Below are positions 22,393 to 31,283 of a DNA stretch of 64,000 bases, one piece after another (position 1 is the stretch's first letter; every line of letters starts with the position of its first letter). Under the pieces are notes generated by a model. That model ran no database searches. It saw only the letters and a list, made by a program, of their open reading frames with translations, and was not told where the DNA came from. Position numbers and translations under genes: made by a program. The stretch comes from Pseudomonas alkylphenolica. GTDB lineage: Bacteria > Pseudomonadota > Gammaproteobacteria > Pseudomonadales > Pseudomonadaceae. Location: positions 744,001 to 808,000 of the forward strand of contig NZ_QJRG01000047.1 of the NCBI RefSeq assembly GCF_004025535.1, in the 5' to 3' direction.

Positions 22393-22824
22393 ATGGCCAA
22401 AGGGAGAGGGTGGAGTACGCCTCCGAGCGCGTTTGCTGAGGTGGTTGAAGAGGATCTCACGAAGCGTGTCCGAGTAATCGCGATGGCAATGCTCAATGAG
22501 ATCGTGCTGCGATCACCGGTAGGTAATCCTGATCTCTGGAAGCGCCCGCCGCCACCCGGGTATGTCGGAGGTAGATTCAGGGGTAGCCACATCGTGAGCA
22601 TTGGCGAGCCCGTATACACGGTGACGACAAAAGCCGACGCGGCCGGCAGCGAGACGATCAGCCGCGGTGCCAGCCAGCTTTCGGGGCTGGAGCCGTTCAC
22701 CACGGTCTTTATCCAGACGAACCTGCCATACGCAGAGCGCTTGGAGGATGGCCATTCCACTCAGGCGCCAGGCGGTGTGTATGCCGTCTCTTTTCACGGC
22801 GTTTCCCAGGCCTACAGCTCATGA
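22393..22824 (+). CDS. HK97 gp10-like tail completion protein (143 aa)
   Basis: I choose the ATG at 22393, with gagga 8 nt upstream, over the GTG at 22387. The sequence (VVEEDLTKRVRVIAMAMLNE, SPVGNPDLW, GRFRGSH, LPYAERLEDGHSTQAPGG) is typical of the gp10-like family: N-terminal helix, then S-P-V-x-T/N-G-x-L-x-x-S and YAxxxExGhs. It helps join tail to head. Confidence 0.75.
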   Translation: MAKGRGWSTPPSAFAEVVEEDLTKRVRVIAMAMLNEIVLRSPVGNPDLWKRPPPPGYVGGRFRGSHIVSIGEPVYTVTTKADAAGSETISRGASQLSGLEPFTTVFIQTNLPYAERLEDGHSTQAPGGVYAVSFHGVSQAYSS

Positions 22825-23225
22825 CCTTCGAACAGATTCGCGCCATTGTCATTGGGCGCATGCAGCAGTGGGCCGGGATTTCGGCGGCGGACGTGGACTA
22901 CCCGAACAACGCTCAGCCATTCAGCCCGGCTGGCAAGACCATATGGGCGCGACTGGCCGACATCCCCGGTCTGTCATCGACGCCAGAAATCGGCATCGGG
23001 CCGTGCGTGCGCCGCACCGGGATCATCGTCATCCAACTGTTCGTGCCGACCTACAAGGGCTCGCTGGCGATCACCCGGGCGGCCGACACCCTGGTCGAGC
23101 AGTTCGAGTTCTACAGCGACCCAACAGGGCCATTTGAGTGCCACGCGGCATCCGCCCAGGTCATCGGTGATGATGGCAACAACTGGTACCAGGTGAACGT
23201 GCGGATTCCATACAGGGCCTACTGA
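22821..23225 (+). CDS. tail terminator protein, lambda gpU-like/DUF4128 (134 aa)
   Basis: MTFEQIRAIVIGRMQQWAGI followed by PAGKTIWARLADIPG and late NWYQVNVRIPYRAY matches the DUF4128/gpU-like pattern. These proteins cap the tail tube and set its end. Overlaps the previous gene by 4 nt. Confidence 0.75.
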   Translation: MTFEQIRAIVIGRMQQWAGISAADVDYPNNAQPFSPAGKTIWARLADIPGLSSTPEIGIGPCVRRTGIIVIQLFVPTYKGSLAITRAADTLVEQFEFYSDPTGPFECHAASAQVIGDDGNNWYQVNVRIPYRAY

Positions 23226-23227
23226 CC

Positions 23228-23299
23228 ATGGTGAAAAGCATGTCCAGCGGAGCAAAAGTTGTTTTCACCTGGCCTCGTCCAGTTGATCCAAAGAATTGA
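23228..23299 (+). CDS. very short frame with tail-protein-like start (23 aa)
   Basis: MVKSMSSGAKVVFTWPRPVD... ends after 23 codons. From the inner Met, MSSGAKV-x2-x-W-x-R repeats the N-terminus of the major tail protein gene at 23704. There is no clear Shine-Dalgarno sequence for 23228. It may be the vestige of a duplicated tail gene start, or chance. Confidence 0.25.
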   Translation: MVKSMSSGAKVVFTWPRPVDPKN

Positions 23300-23308
23300 G
23301 AGGCGCTT

Positions 23309-23416
23309 ATGTCAAAAACATCACTGGAGCTGCACCGCAGCTTGATCCGCGCGGCTAAGGCTGCGCTTGCCGCCTGGGAGCGCTGGCTTTCTTCGAAGGA
23401 GAAAGGCGATGAGTGA
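23309..23416 (+). CDS. small phage protein (35 aa)
   Basis: MSKTSLELHRSLIRAAKAAL followed by AAWERWLSSKEKGDE; an amphipathic helix. gagagg lies 6 nt before the ATG and the TGA overlaps the next gene's start by 8 nt, which argues that it is translated. Function unknown. Confidence 0.45.
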   Translation: MSKTSLELHRSLIRAAKAALAAWERWLSSKEKGDE

Positions 23417-23609
23417 AAGCATGACCATTGACCAGGTGCGCGAAGAGCGCCGCATCCTGGCCGAGCAGATTCATGGCGCGGTCAAGGCCTTCAACGAGAA
23501 GACCGGGCTCAGCGTCGAATACGTCAACCTCCAGTATGTCGACCTAAACGCTTTCGGCGAGATTAGCCGGCAAGTCCTGACCTCTGTCGAGGTAGAGCTG
23601 AACATCTGA
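23409..23609 (+). CDS. small hypothetical phage protein (66 aa)
   Basis: ATG at 23409 with aaggag upstream (in the preceding small frame). MSESMTIDQVREERRILAEQ, then a helix and a short beta part (VEYVNLQYVDLNAFG). It lies between the tail terminator and major tail protein genes, in a segment where several tiny genes accumulate. No family recognised. Confidence 0.55.
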   Translation: MSESMTIDQVREERRILAEQIHGAVKAFNEKTGLSVEYVNLQYVDLNAFGEISRQVLTSVEVELNI

Positions 23610-23703
23610 ACAACCTGAACCACCGGGCACGCTGACCAGACACGCCGCTAGGCCCCTCTGGTCGCCACGCCTCCCCGGATCACTACGATCTAAGGAGGCT
23701 CCG

Positions 23704-24873
23704 ATGAGTTCGGGCGCTAAAGTTTCGACCGCGTGGAAGCGCGAAGTCACCCCAGGTGTAACACCGGCAGGCAACTGGAACGTGCTGACCCGTGTCAGTT
23801 TCGGTCTTTTGCCGACCTATAACAGCGAAGAGAACAACGAAATCGGTGCCGACCGGATGGCCCAGGGCACAGCCCAGACCACCGTGGATGTCGGGGGCGA
23901 TGTAGAAACCAAGCTGCGCTACGGGGCGCTTGATGAGTTCATGGCCTCCTGCTTCGGCAAGGACTGGGCCGGCAACGTCCTGACCATGGGCAACGACCGC
24001 ATCACGTTCTCGATCGGTTCCTACGCCAGTGACATTGGGGTTGCGGCCGTTGCCCGCGGCGCCCAGGTCGCGACGATGAACTTCGAAGTCCCGAGCGACA
24101 ACGAAATCACCGTCACGACCACGTTTGCTGCTACCTCGTGGGAAGACAAGGCCGATAACACCTCGTTCATCGTCAACCCGCAGGTGGAGGCCAAGCAGCG
24201 CCGGTACGGCTTCAAGGACGTGAGCGGTCTCAAGATCAATGGTGAGCAGCTCGGCGAGGACAACGCCTGCGTTGACAGCTTCAACCTGCAGTTCGACAAC
24301 GGCGTGCAAACCCAGCGGTGTATCGGCAACGGTAACCCGTTCCCGGGCAACATCATTCCCACCATCTTCACCCCGTCCGGCTCCATCACTATCAGCTGGT
24401 CGAAGAAGGCCTATGAGTTCTGGAAGGCCCAGCAGACCAGCAGCGCATTGAGCTTCGAGTTCACCCTGAACAACGCAGATGGGGGTTACACCTTCCTGCT
24501 TCCTGAAATGGAAGTCAGCGGCGATTGGCCTGATGGTGGCTCGACCGACATCATCCAGGTCGAGTTGAGCTACACCGGCCGCCGGGTTCCGCCCACCATT
24601 ACCCGTACCCCGGCGCCAATTGCCGTCACGGGTGTGACTGTGGCGCCAACCACTGCGAGCATTCAGGTGGCCAAGACTCGCGATCTGGAGGCCTTGGTGG
24701 CGCCGGTGGGCGCGAGCCAGCAAGTCACCTGGTCGACGTCCGATGCGACCAAAGCCACCGTCAGCCAGACCGGTCTGGTGACCGCTGTAGCCGTGGGCAC
24801 AGCCACCGTCACCGCTACCAGCGCGGCCGACCCGACCAAAAACGGCACCGCGACCATCACCATCACCGCGTAA
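23704..24873 (+). CDS. major tail (tube) protein with C-terminal Ig-like Big2 domain (389 aa)
   Basis: Residues 1-300 are the tube domain (MSSGAKVSTAWKREVTPGVT, QTTVDVGGDVETKLRYGALD). Residues about 306-389 form a Big_2-type immunoglobulin domain (VTGVTVAPTTASIQVAKTRD, VTWSTSDATKATVSQTGLVT, then TATVTATSAADPTKNGTATI), as in lambda gpV and relatives. Ig domains project from the tail and may aid weak surface binding. aaggagg 4 nt before the ATG. Confidence 0.85.
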   Translation: MSSGAKVSTAWKREVTPGVTPAGNWNVLTRVSFGLLPTYNSEENNEIGADRMAQGTAQTTVDVGGDVETKLRYGALDEFMASCFGKDWAGNVLTMGNDRITFSIGSYASDIGVAAVARGAQVATMNFEVPSDNEITVTTTFAATSWEDKADNTSFIVNPQVEAKQRRYGFKDVSGLKINGEQLGEDNACVDSFNLQFDNGVQTQRCIGNGNPFPGNIIPTIFTPSGSITISWSKKAYEFWKAQQTSSALSFEFTLNNADGGYTFLLPEMEVSGDWPDGGSTDIIQVELSYTGRRVPPTITRTPAPIAVTGVTVAPTTASIQVAKTRDLEALVAPVGASQQVTWSTSDATKATVSQTGLVTAVAVGTATVTATSAADPTKNGTATITITA

Positions 24874-24930
24874 CCCTTTGCCTGGCGCGCCCTGCGGTGC
24901 GCGTCGGGCCTTTTACCGCAGAGGAACATC

Positions 24931-25443
24931 ATGGGCATCACCATCAAGAAGCCTGAGCTTGATCTCAATGGCGAGCGTTGGGTTGAGTTCGCCAAGGGCG
25001 CCAAGATCCTGGTCGCATCATTCGGCAACTCAGCGTTCAAGTCGCACAAAGCGCTCGTGCAGCGGCACCTTGACGCTATCGATGCCCAAACCAAGGCAGG
25101 AACGGCAAGTTTCAGTTTGGAGCCGGTTGCAGACATCGAATTCGAATCCGGCGACGACCTGTTCTACGAGCTTGCCGCCCGCTACCTTATCAGGGACTGG
25201 CAAGGAGTGGATGTCGCAGAGAACCCTGGGGTGCCAGCCGAATACACCCCTGAACTGTGTATTCAGCTCATGGGGATGATGCCTGATGTCTATTGGCTCG
25301 CGATCCGCACTGCGTTAGACATTTTGACTCGCGCTGAAGAGCGAGCAAAGGAGACCGCAAAAAAGCGGTCGCCGCCTACGTCTGGGGGCGCGACTGGGCG
25401 GGCGAAGCAAACGAGAAAGCCCGCTGGAAGCGTGAAAGGCTGA
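24931..25443 (+). CDS. tail assembly chaperone, gpG-like (170 aa)
   Basis: Lies between major tail protein and tape measure. Contains AKILVASFGNSAFKSHKALV and a helical core. Near the 3' end is the slippery A-AAA-AAG at 25359-25365, where part of the ribosomes should shift to -1 and make a 265-residue gpGT-like product. The 0-frame end (SPPTSGGATGRAKQTRKPAG) is low complexity, as in other gpG proteins. Confidence 0.85.
   Translation: MGITIKKPELDLNGERWVEFAKGAKILVASFGNSAFKSHKALVQRHLDAIDAQTKAGTASFSLEPVADIEFESGDDLFYELAARYLIRDWQGVDVAENPGVPAEYTPELCIQLMGMMPDVYWLAIRTALDILTRAEERAKETAKKRSPPTSGGATGRAKQTRKPAGSVKG
25359..25365 (+). promoter_or_regulatory. programmed -1 frameshift slippery site
   Basis: AAAAAAG in the right phase (GCA AAA AAG, read as A-AAA-AAG), the most efficient slippery heptamer in bacteria. 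Slippage by -1 enters the frame ending at 25727. A GTCGC...GCGAC stem shortly downstream (about 25369-25394) could help. The layout copies the G/GT genes of lambda-like tails. Confidence 0.85.
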
Positions 25444-25727
25444 AAGATGTAGCGCCTGTTCCTCCACAGCCAGAGATCGACGGCGTCATAGCCGAGATTC
25501 TTGAGGCCTACTGCTCAATCAGTCGCACTCGGCAGTATGTCGGCATGATAGGCGCTCCGGCTCCAATCCCTCCAACGTCGATCACAGAGCATCTGTCCCG
25601 TTACCCATCATCGATATGCCGCGAAGAGTTCGATGCCGCAATATTCTCCCTGGATGACGAGTTCCGCCGACACTGGGGCGAGCAGCAGGAGAAGGACAAG
25701 CCGAAGGGACCGCCTAAAAGCAGGTAG
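25365..25727 (+). CDS. gpT-like extension made by -1 frameshift (120 codons)
   Basis: Continuation in the -1 frame (AVAAYVWGRDWAGEANEKAR... to KDKPKGPPKSR). There is no good separate start, and it begins exactly where the slippery site delivers ribosomes. The extension includes EILEAYCSISRTRQYVGMIG, which I take as the T domain that binds the major tail protein. Expected fusion length 265 residues (145 from gpG plus 120). Confidence 0.8.
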   Translation, partial: AVAAYVWGRDWAGEANEKARWKRERLKDVAPVPPQPEIDGVIAEILEAYCSISRTRQYVGMIGAPAPIPPTSITEHLSRYPSSICREEFDAAIFSLDDEFRRHWGEQQEKDKPKGPPKSR

Positions 25728-25809
25728 GGCGCGTTTATTGCGAAGCTCTGTTTTGGTGGCAAATGATGGAGGTGGTAGATTCTCAACCACACAAAATGGA
25801 GAGCTGGTG

Positions 25810-26136
25810 ATGCTGAAACTCGTGGCTGTTTTATTTATGTCGTTGTTGCTTGGAGCATGCGCCAGTAGCGGACAGAAGATCACTCCTGACCTCATCACTC
25901 AGATTGAGCCGGGGAAAACCACTGTCTCCCAAATGAATGACTTGTTTGGCGCGCCAGCCAGCCAGTCGTACAGCTCCGACGGGAAGCTGGCTATGACGTG
26001 GATGTACGTATTCGTTGGTCCATTCGGCACAGGCATGAAGCAGCAATCCTTGGCTGTGCTGTTCAACACTGACAGCACAGTAGAAAAGTACAACGTAATC
26101 GATGCCGCCCCTGGTGGCGTAAGGCTCGGTCAATGA
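25810..26136 (+). CDS. BamE/SmpA-like lipoprotein, tail-region moron (108 aa)
   Basis: Start at the ATG at 25810. The signal sequence with lipobox SLLLGAC makes it an acylated envelope protein. ITQIEPGKTTVSQMNDLFGA followed by a W-M-Y beta part matches the SmpA/OmlA (BamE-like) fold. It interrupts tail chaperone and tape measure genes, has a terminator at 26155-26177 and is not a virion gene by type, so a lysogenic conversion or exclusion role is plausible (inference). Confidence 0.7.
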   Translation: MLKLVAVLFMSLLLGACASSGQKITPDLITQIEPGKTTVSQMNDLFGAPASQSYSSDGKLAMTWMYVFVGPFGTGMKQQSLAVLFNTDSTVEKYNVIDAAPGGVRLGQ

Positions 26137-26154
26137 GCGCAAGAATCAGTTGAG

Positions 26155-26177
26155 ACCCGCTACGGCGGGTTTTTTTA
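26155..26177 (+). terminator. intrinsic terminator after lipoprotein gene
   Basis: ACCCGC (26155-26160) / GCGGGT (26165-26170), loop TACG, then T7. The tape measure Shine-Dalgarno (tggagg) follows within 15 nt. Confidence 0.85.
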
Positions 26178-26192
26178 CGCCTGGAGGAAGCT

Positions 26193-28955
26193 ATGTCGCA
26201 GGAATCCCGCCTTGCGGTGACCATCGACTCGAGGGACGCGCAGCGAGACGCAAAGTCGATGACCAAGGATCTCAACGCCATGGAGGCGGCGGGAAATAAG
26301 GTCGATCCAGCTATGCGCAAGGCCGGATCCTCCATGGAAGACATGGGGCAGAAGGCATCCAGCAGTGGGGCAAAGGTCAGAAGTCTTGAGGGCCAGACAG
26401 GTCGGTTAATATCGACGGTATCTGGCCTGGCGGCCCCATTGGCCGCAGCATTCAGTGCGGCAAAAATCGCCGCTGCGGCTGAGCAGTACACAAACCTGAC
26501 AAACCGCTTGAGGCTTGTTACTGAGGGATCGGAGCAGCTTGCATATGCCCAGCAGTCGGTTTACGACATCGCTCAGAACTCTAGGCAGTCGCTAGAAACA
26601 ACCGCTCAGGTGTACCAGCGTATCGCTCAGAACGGCCGGCAACTGGGCCTAAGCTTCGAGGATGTTGCCAGCGTAACTGAGACAGTAGCCAAAACGGTTG
26701 CTTTGAGTGGAGCAAGCGCCCAGGCCGCAGATGCTGCAATGGTTCAGTTTGGCCAGGCGCTAGCTTCCGGAACCCTTCGCGGGGATGAGCTGAACTCAAT
26801 CCTCGAGCAGACACCGGCACTTGCCCAAGCCATCGCCCGGGGGCTGGGTGTAACAATTGGTCAGCTCCGGTCGCTTGGGTCAGAGGGGAAGCTGACGTCG
26901 GCTGCAATTGTGGAAGCGCTCCAGAACCAGAAGGACCAGGTCGACCAGCTCAGCGCTAGCTTGAACCTGACCGTCAGCCAGGCCATGACCGCATTCAACA
27001 ATGCGCTCGTTGCCACTGTTGGACGCCTGGACGAAGCGACCGGCGCTAGCAGCAGGCTCGCGAGCGGTATTGCTTCCCTTGCCAAGGCAATGGATGGATT
27101 CAACTCTGGTGAGTTCCTGGACTTCTTCCGTGCCGACAAGCAGACCGTTGCGGGCCTGAATAACGAACTGAGCGTCACCCTGGCCGGCATTCGTGATTTG
27201 CAGAATGCGAGATCGAGACTCAAGAAGGGTGACGAGAAGGACAGCGTATTCTTCAAGTTTGAGCTCTATAACCGTGCGGAGATTGATGCAGAAATTGCTG
27301 AGCTTGAGGGGAAGGCCGGGACCATCAGGACGATGGTTTCTCGTATGGGAAAAGCATCTGCTGGGATAGGCGCGCAAAAGCCTCAGGGTGAAAGCCCGGT
27401 AACCCCAGTAAACGCTGAGTACGAGAAGCTACTGGCCAATCTCAAGAAACAGGCAACCTTGCAGGGTCAGAACACCGAAGCGGCAAAGGTTCGGTACGCA
27501 ATCGAGACCGGCGAACTGGGCAAACTGCTTCCGGAGCAAGAAAAGCTGCTTCTAAAGTACGCCGAGGAGAAGGACGCAAAGGTTGCAGCAGAGAAGGCTA
27601 CGAAGTCGGCTGCTGCAGCGACGGCCAAAGCGCAGGCCGCAGCGGGAAAGGGCATTCCGGAGGCGATGAATACATTCGCCAGGCTGTATGCCCAGTATGA
27701 CCCCGCAGCAGAAGCCGCCCGAGCTTTGACCAAGGAGCAACTACAGCTTGACCTGGCCCTGAGCAAGGGAAAGATCAGCCAGGACGAATACGGCAAGGCT
27801 CTGGCACAAGCCTCGACCAACTACGCAGCCGCAATCAAGGGGGCGCAAGGCCTTACCCAGGCCGAGGAGTACCGGGCGCAGCTTGAGAAACAGCTGAGCA
27901 ACCAGCGCACGCAATACAGCCTCGAGGCTCAGGGCGTAGGAATGGGCGACCTGCAATCGTCCCGCTTACAGCAACGTGTGCAGCTCGAGCAACAGACCAA
28001 CGACCGTATCTTGCAGTTGCGTACCGAGCTGGCTAACGCCACGACCGAAAAGCAGCGGCAGGATCTGCAGGCGCAGATTGACCTAACCAACGAGTACTTG
28101 CCGAAGCAGCTTGAAGCTCTTCAAGCAGGCCAAGCTCAGATGGATCAGGCCATGCTAAACCCCATCAATGGGTGGACAGCGGCCGTGCAGAACTTCGGCA
28201 GCCAAGCGATGGATGTTGCCGGCCAGACTCAATCGATGTTCTCGAGTGCCTTCGGGTCTATCACGACCGGACTTAGTGACCAGATCATGAATCTGAACCT
28301 GTCGTTTCAGTCTTTGGGAGAGCTCGGCAAGAACGTTCTGAGGGAAATAGTCGCTGGTTTCGTGAAGATGGGTGTTCAGATGGGGCTGAACGCGGCGCTT
28401 GCGGCAACGCTTGGAACTGCGACCGCTGGCACCTCCATCGCTTTGGCTGGTACTACCGCTGCGGCCTGGGCGCCAGCTGCGGCATTGGCATCGCTCGCAA
28501 GTTTCGGCGGTAACTCCATCCCAGCAGCAGCTGCACTGACCTCGACAACAGCACTCGCAACCACGCTGGCCGCAGTTCCTGCTTTCGCCACTGGTGGTTA
28601 CTTCTCTGGGGCTGGTACCGGCACATCGGACAGCAATTTGGCCAAGCTCAGCGACGGCGAGTTTATCGTCAATGCGGCGGCAACCAGGAAGAACCGCGCT
28701 CTACTGGAGGCCATCAACTCTGGTGAGCGAGTAGCGACGACGGGCACGGCTGCAGCTGGATCCGGATCGGGTTATGGCCAAATGGCGCTGACGGTGAACC
28801 TCATCGAGGACAAATCCAATCCTGGACAGGTCACCCAGACTACCAATGACGACGGTGAAAACATCCTCCAGATCACCGTGGCCAGCATCATGGGTGACAC
28901 ACAAGTCTACCAAGCCATAAGCACGAAATTCGGACTTCAAGGGGTTGGTTCATGA
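26193..28955 (+). CDS. tail tape measure protein (920 aa)
   Basis: The longest protein of the tail module, after the G/GT genes. N-terminal residues about 60-270 carry the tape-measure N-domain (AEQYTNLTNRLRLVTEGSEQ, YQRIAQNGRQLGLSFEDVAS). Coiled coils follow, then a hydrophobic stretch (about 720-810) and a C-terminal FATGGYFSGAGTGTSDSNLA segment with the typical GGxFxG motif. It sets tail length and likely helps DNA entry; 920 residues would fit a tail of roughly 140 nm by the usual 1.5 angstrom per residue. Confidence 0.9.
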   Translation: MSQESRLAVTIDSRDAQRDAKSMTKDLNAMEAAGNKVDPAMRKAGSSMEDMGQKASSSGAKVRSLEGQTGRLISTVSGLAAPLAAAFSAAKIAAAAEQYTNLTNRLRLVTEGSEQLAYAQQSVYDIAQNSRQSLETTAQVYQRIAQNGRQLGLSFEDVASVTETVAKTVALSGASAQAADAAMVQFGQALASGTLRGDELNSILEQTPALAQAIARGLGVTIGQLRSLGSEGKLTSAAIVEALQNQKDQVDQLSASLNLTVSQAMTAFNNALVATVGRLDEATGASSRLASGIASLAKAMDGFNSGEFLDFFRADKQTVAGLNNELSVTLAGIRDLQNARSRLKKGDEKDSVFFKFELYNRAEIDAEIAELEGKAGTIRTMVSRMGKASAGIGAQKPQGESPVTPVNAEYEKLLANLKKQATLQGQNTEAAKVRYAIETGELGKLLPEQEKLLLKYAEEKDAKVAAEKATKSAAAATAKAQAAAGKGIPEAMNTFARLYAQYDPAAEAARALTKEQLQLDLALSKGKISQDEYGKALAQASTNYAAAIKGAQGLTQAEEYRAQLEKQLSNQRTQYSLEAQGVGMGDLQSSRLQQRVQLEQQTNDRILQLRTELANATTEKQRQDLQAQIDLTNEYLPKQLEALQAGQAQMDQAMLNPINGWTAAVQNFGSQAMDVAGQTQSMFSSAFGSITTGLSDQIMNLNLSFQSLGELGKNVLREIVAGFVKMGVQMGLNAALAATLGTATAGTSIALAGTTAAAWAPAAALASLASFGGNSIPAAAALTSTTALATTLAAVPAFATGGYFSGAGTGTSDSNLAKLSDGEFIVNAAATRKNRALLEAINSGERVATTGTAAAGSGSGYGQMALTVNLIEDKSNPGQVTQTTNDDGENILQITVASIMGDTQVYQAISTKFGLQGVGS

Positions 28956-29629
28956 TCGAATACCCAGCAGAGCTGCCTGTGCCGTTGCAGGACGGGTACG
29001 CTCTCGACACCCCTGTCGACCCTATGCTGCGCACCAAGATGGAGTCAGGCCGAGCTCGTCAAAGGCTCAACTTCGATGAGGTGCCATACCTGATCAACGC
29101 CAAATGGAATTGCGATCGCAACCAGATGGCGTTTTTCCAGGGGTGGTACGCCCGCGAGCTGATTCAAGGGGTGGAGTGGTTTAAGGCCACCCTCCTGACA
29201 CCAATTGGCTTCAAGGAGTACGAATGCCGGTTCGCCGGCCACTACACCGGGCCTTCCCTGGTCCAGGTCAGCCGCTGGGAAATCTCGGCGACCCTTGAGC
29301 TGCGCGAGCCACCGCTGATGAACCCGGGGTGGGAAGACTTCCCGCAGTATTGGTTCATGATGAACATCATCGACCTGGCACTCAATCGCGAGTGGCCTGA
29401 AATGGTGTTCGACTACCCGACCTATGCCGCGGCGATTGCGGCAATTCGTACGTTGCGCCCTGGACTCACGATTACGATCGAGAGAGACGAGACGCATGGT
29501 GGCAAACAAGGCGTTTACCAGGTTGTGCGTGCGGATAGCCCGTCACTCAGCATTGATTTCCTAAGCCAGACCTACTTGGTAGGTCAAACCAATGATTATC
29601 TGCTGCTGGTGAGGTCGTATGGAGGCTAA
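28952..29629 (+). CDS. minor tail protein (225 aa)
   Basis: ATGA overlap with the tape measure gene. MIEYPAELPVPLQDGYALDT followed by an aromatic-rich beta protein (AFFQGWYARELIQGVEWFKA, PQYWFMMNIIDLALNREWPE). It is in the place of a distal tail protein. No family named with certainty; a shared context with DUF1833 and NlpC-like genes is usual in these phages. Confidence 0.65.
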   Translation: MIEYPAELPVPLQDGYALDTPVDPMLRTKMESGRARQRLNFDEVPYLINAKWNCDRNQMAFFQGWYARELIQGVEWFKATLLTPIGFKEYECRFAGHYTGPSLVQVSRWEISATLELREPPLMNPGWEDFPQYWFMMNIIDLALNREWPEMVFDYPTYAAAIAAIRTLRPGLTITIERDETHGGKQGVYQVVRADSPSLSIDFLSQTYLVGQTNDYLLLVRSYGG

Positions 29630-30779
29630 GTCATTTGGTGATCTGATCACCTTCTCGCGGGCCAGTGTTGCCCGGTACTTCAACTCATCTGGCCTGCTGG
29701 TTCAAGCCGCAGCAGATGTACCACGTTTTGAGTTTGATCCCACCACCCTGGCGCCGCGCGGGCTGAAAATGGAGCCGCCTCGCACCAATAGCCTCACCTT
29801 TTCGCAAGACTTCACAAACGCCGCATGGGGTAAGGTCAACTGTTCGATTGCTGGCGCGGCAGGTGTGGCGCCGGACGGATCAAATACCGCAGGCCTGATG
29901 TCGGTTACCGCTGTTGGCGGCGGTGTGTACCTGTGGCGCGCTGCGCAGGCGTGGGCGAACGCAACTCCATACAGCTTTGGGTTTTTCGCCAAAGCAGCGG
30001 GCACAACCGGCGTGACGATATCACTGCCAGCAATTGCGTTTGGAGTCGGTCAGCAAGTCAACTTTAGCTTGACGGGAACCGGGGCGTTTGTGGTGGTTGC
30101 TGGTACCGTTCGCGCTCGTATCCAGCAGTGTTCGAACGGTTGGTATCATTGCAGCGTGACCATGACGACAACTGCCGCAGGCACGCAGGATTGGGCAGCT
30201 ATCCAATTGGGTCAGGCGATCGGCAACAGTGTGCAAATTTGGGGTGTGCAACTTGAGGTTGGTGAAGACGCAACGTCATACATTCCAACCACAACAGCGG
30301 CGGCGTCCCGCGCTCAAGACCTGGCATACGTGGACAATGTCAGCCCGTGGCTGAAGCAGAAGGAAGGAACCCTGCTTGCCGAGATGGTGTACCTGTCATC
30401 AAGCTTGGGGTTCGCGGCAAACCTGCAGCCAGACGGTGTGGCAGGGGCTGCTGTGCGTATCTCGCTGTATACAAACGTGCAATTGATTACACAGGTTTAT
30501 GACGACTCCGCAGTTGCCATATTCGGCTATGGGTGGCCAGGAGAGACAGCGCGCGGGCAAGTGTACAAGCACGCTGTGGCCTACAAAGAGAATGACATCA
30601 GGGCCGTACTGAATGGCACGCTGAGCAACATTCAGGGGCCAGGTTCCCCGCCAACAGTAGACCGACTGACGATTGGCGCACGCGGCGTCTCAACCAACCC
30701 CATCAACGGATACATCCGCAACCTGAAGTACTACCCAAGCCGCCTATCTATCCCTGAGCTCCAAGCGATCACCACATGA
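29619..30779 (+). CDS. phage fibre-like protein with lectin-type domains (386 aa)
   Basis: Overlaps the previous gene by 11 nt. The opening (ITFSRASVARYFNSSGLLVQ... PRFEFDPTTLAPRGLKMEP) and central block (TFSQDFTNAAWGKVNCSIAG... GVQLEVGEDATSYIPTTTAA) are the arrangement of 'head spike fibre'/carbohydrate-binding phage proteins. The C-terminal half resembles a concanavalin-type sandwich (TLLAEMVYLSS... PINGYIRNLKYYPSRLSIPE). Likely surface-exposed and sugar-binding. Confidence 0.65.
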   Translation: MEAKSFGDLITFSRASVARYFNSSGLLVQAAADVPRFEFDPTTLAPRGLKMEPPRTNSLTFSQDFTNAAWGKVNCSIAGAAGVAPDGSNTAGLMSVTAVGGGVYLWRAAQAWANATPYSFGFFAKAAGTTGVTISLPAIAFGVGQQVNFSLTGTGAFVVVAGTVRARIQQCSNGWYHCSVTMTTTAAGTQDWAAIQLGQAIGNSVQIWGVQLEVGEDATSYIPTTTAAASRAQDLAYVDNVSPWLKQKEGTLLAEMVYLSSSLGFAANLQPDGVAGAAVRISLYTNVQLITQVYDDSAVAIFGYGWPGETARGQVYKHAVAYKENDIRAVLNGTLSNIQGPGSPPTVDRLTIGARGVSTNPINGYIRNLKYYPSRLSIPELQAITT

Positions 30780-31273
30780 CAATTCTCGAAGATACCTACC
30801 GCGAGGCAATAGCTTCAGGCGGTAAGGAAGCGTTCGTCCGCACGTTGGAGATCACTTGCCCATCGTGGAGTGAGCCAGTGCTGATCTGCAACGGGTTCAA
30901 GGATCGCATTTGCGGCACAGAGGACGGGCGGTTGCTCACCTTTACTGCCGCGAACATCGGCATCGCGCTGCCCCAGAAGAACAACAAGGGAAATCAGGCG
31001 CTGGCCTTCGCCGTGGACAACACGACGGGAGAGGTGCAGCAGAAGGCTGATCTGGCTCTGGATGGGAATGCGCGGGTGACCGCAGTCTATCGCGTGTTCC
31101 TGGCCAGCGACACGTCGGCGCCGTGCGAGAAGCCTTACCGGATGTCTGTGAGCAGTGATTCCTTTGAGCAGAACCTAGGAACCCTGCAGTGCGGTTTCTT
31201 TGATCTGATCGGCACTGGTTGGCCGCGCGCCCTCTACACCACGAACTTCACCCCAGGCCTCAAATACCTCTGA
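30776..31273 (+). CDS. DUF1833 minor tail protein, lambda gpM/gpL position (165 aa)
   Basis: YREAIASGGKEAFVRTLEIT starts the DUF1833 pattern, with CNGFKDRICGTEDGRLLTF and later VYRVFLASDTSAPCE. Members lie between tape measure and NlpC-like genes, and are thought to be hub/distal tail proteins. ATGA overlap upstream. Confidence 0.75.
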   Translation: MTILEDTYREAIASGGKEAFVRTLEITCPSWSEPVLICNGFKDRICGTEDGRLLTFTAANIGIALPQKNNKGNQALAFAVDNTTGEVQQKADLALDGNARVTAVYRVFLASDTSAPCEKPYRMSVSSDSFEQNLGTLQCGFFDLIGTGWPRALYTTNFTPGLKYL

Positions 31274-31283
31274 GGGTTTCCCT

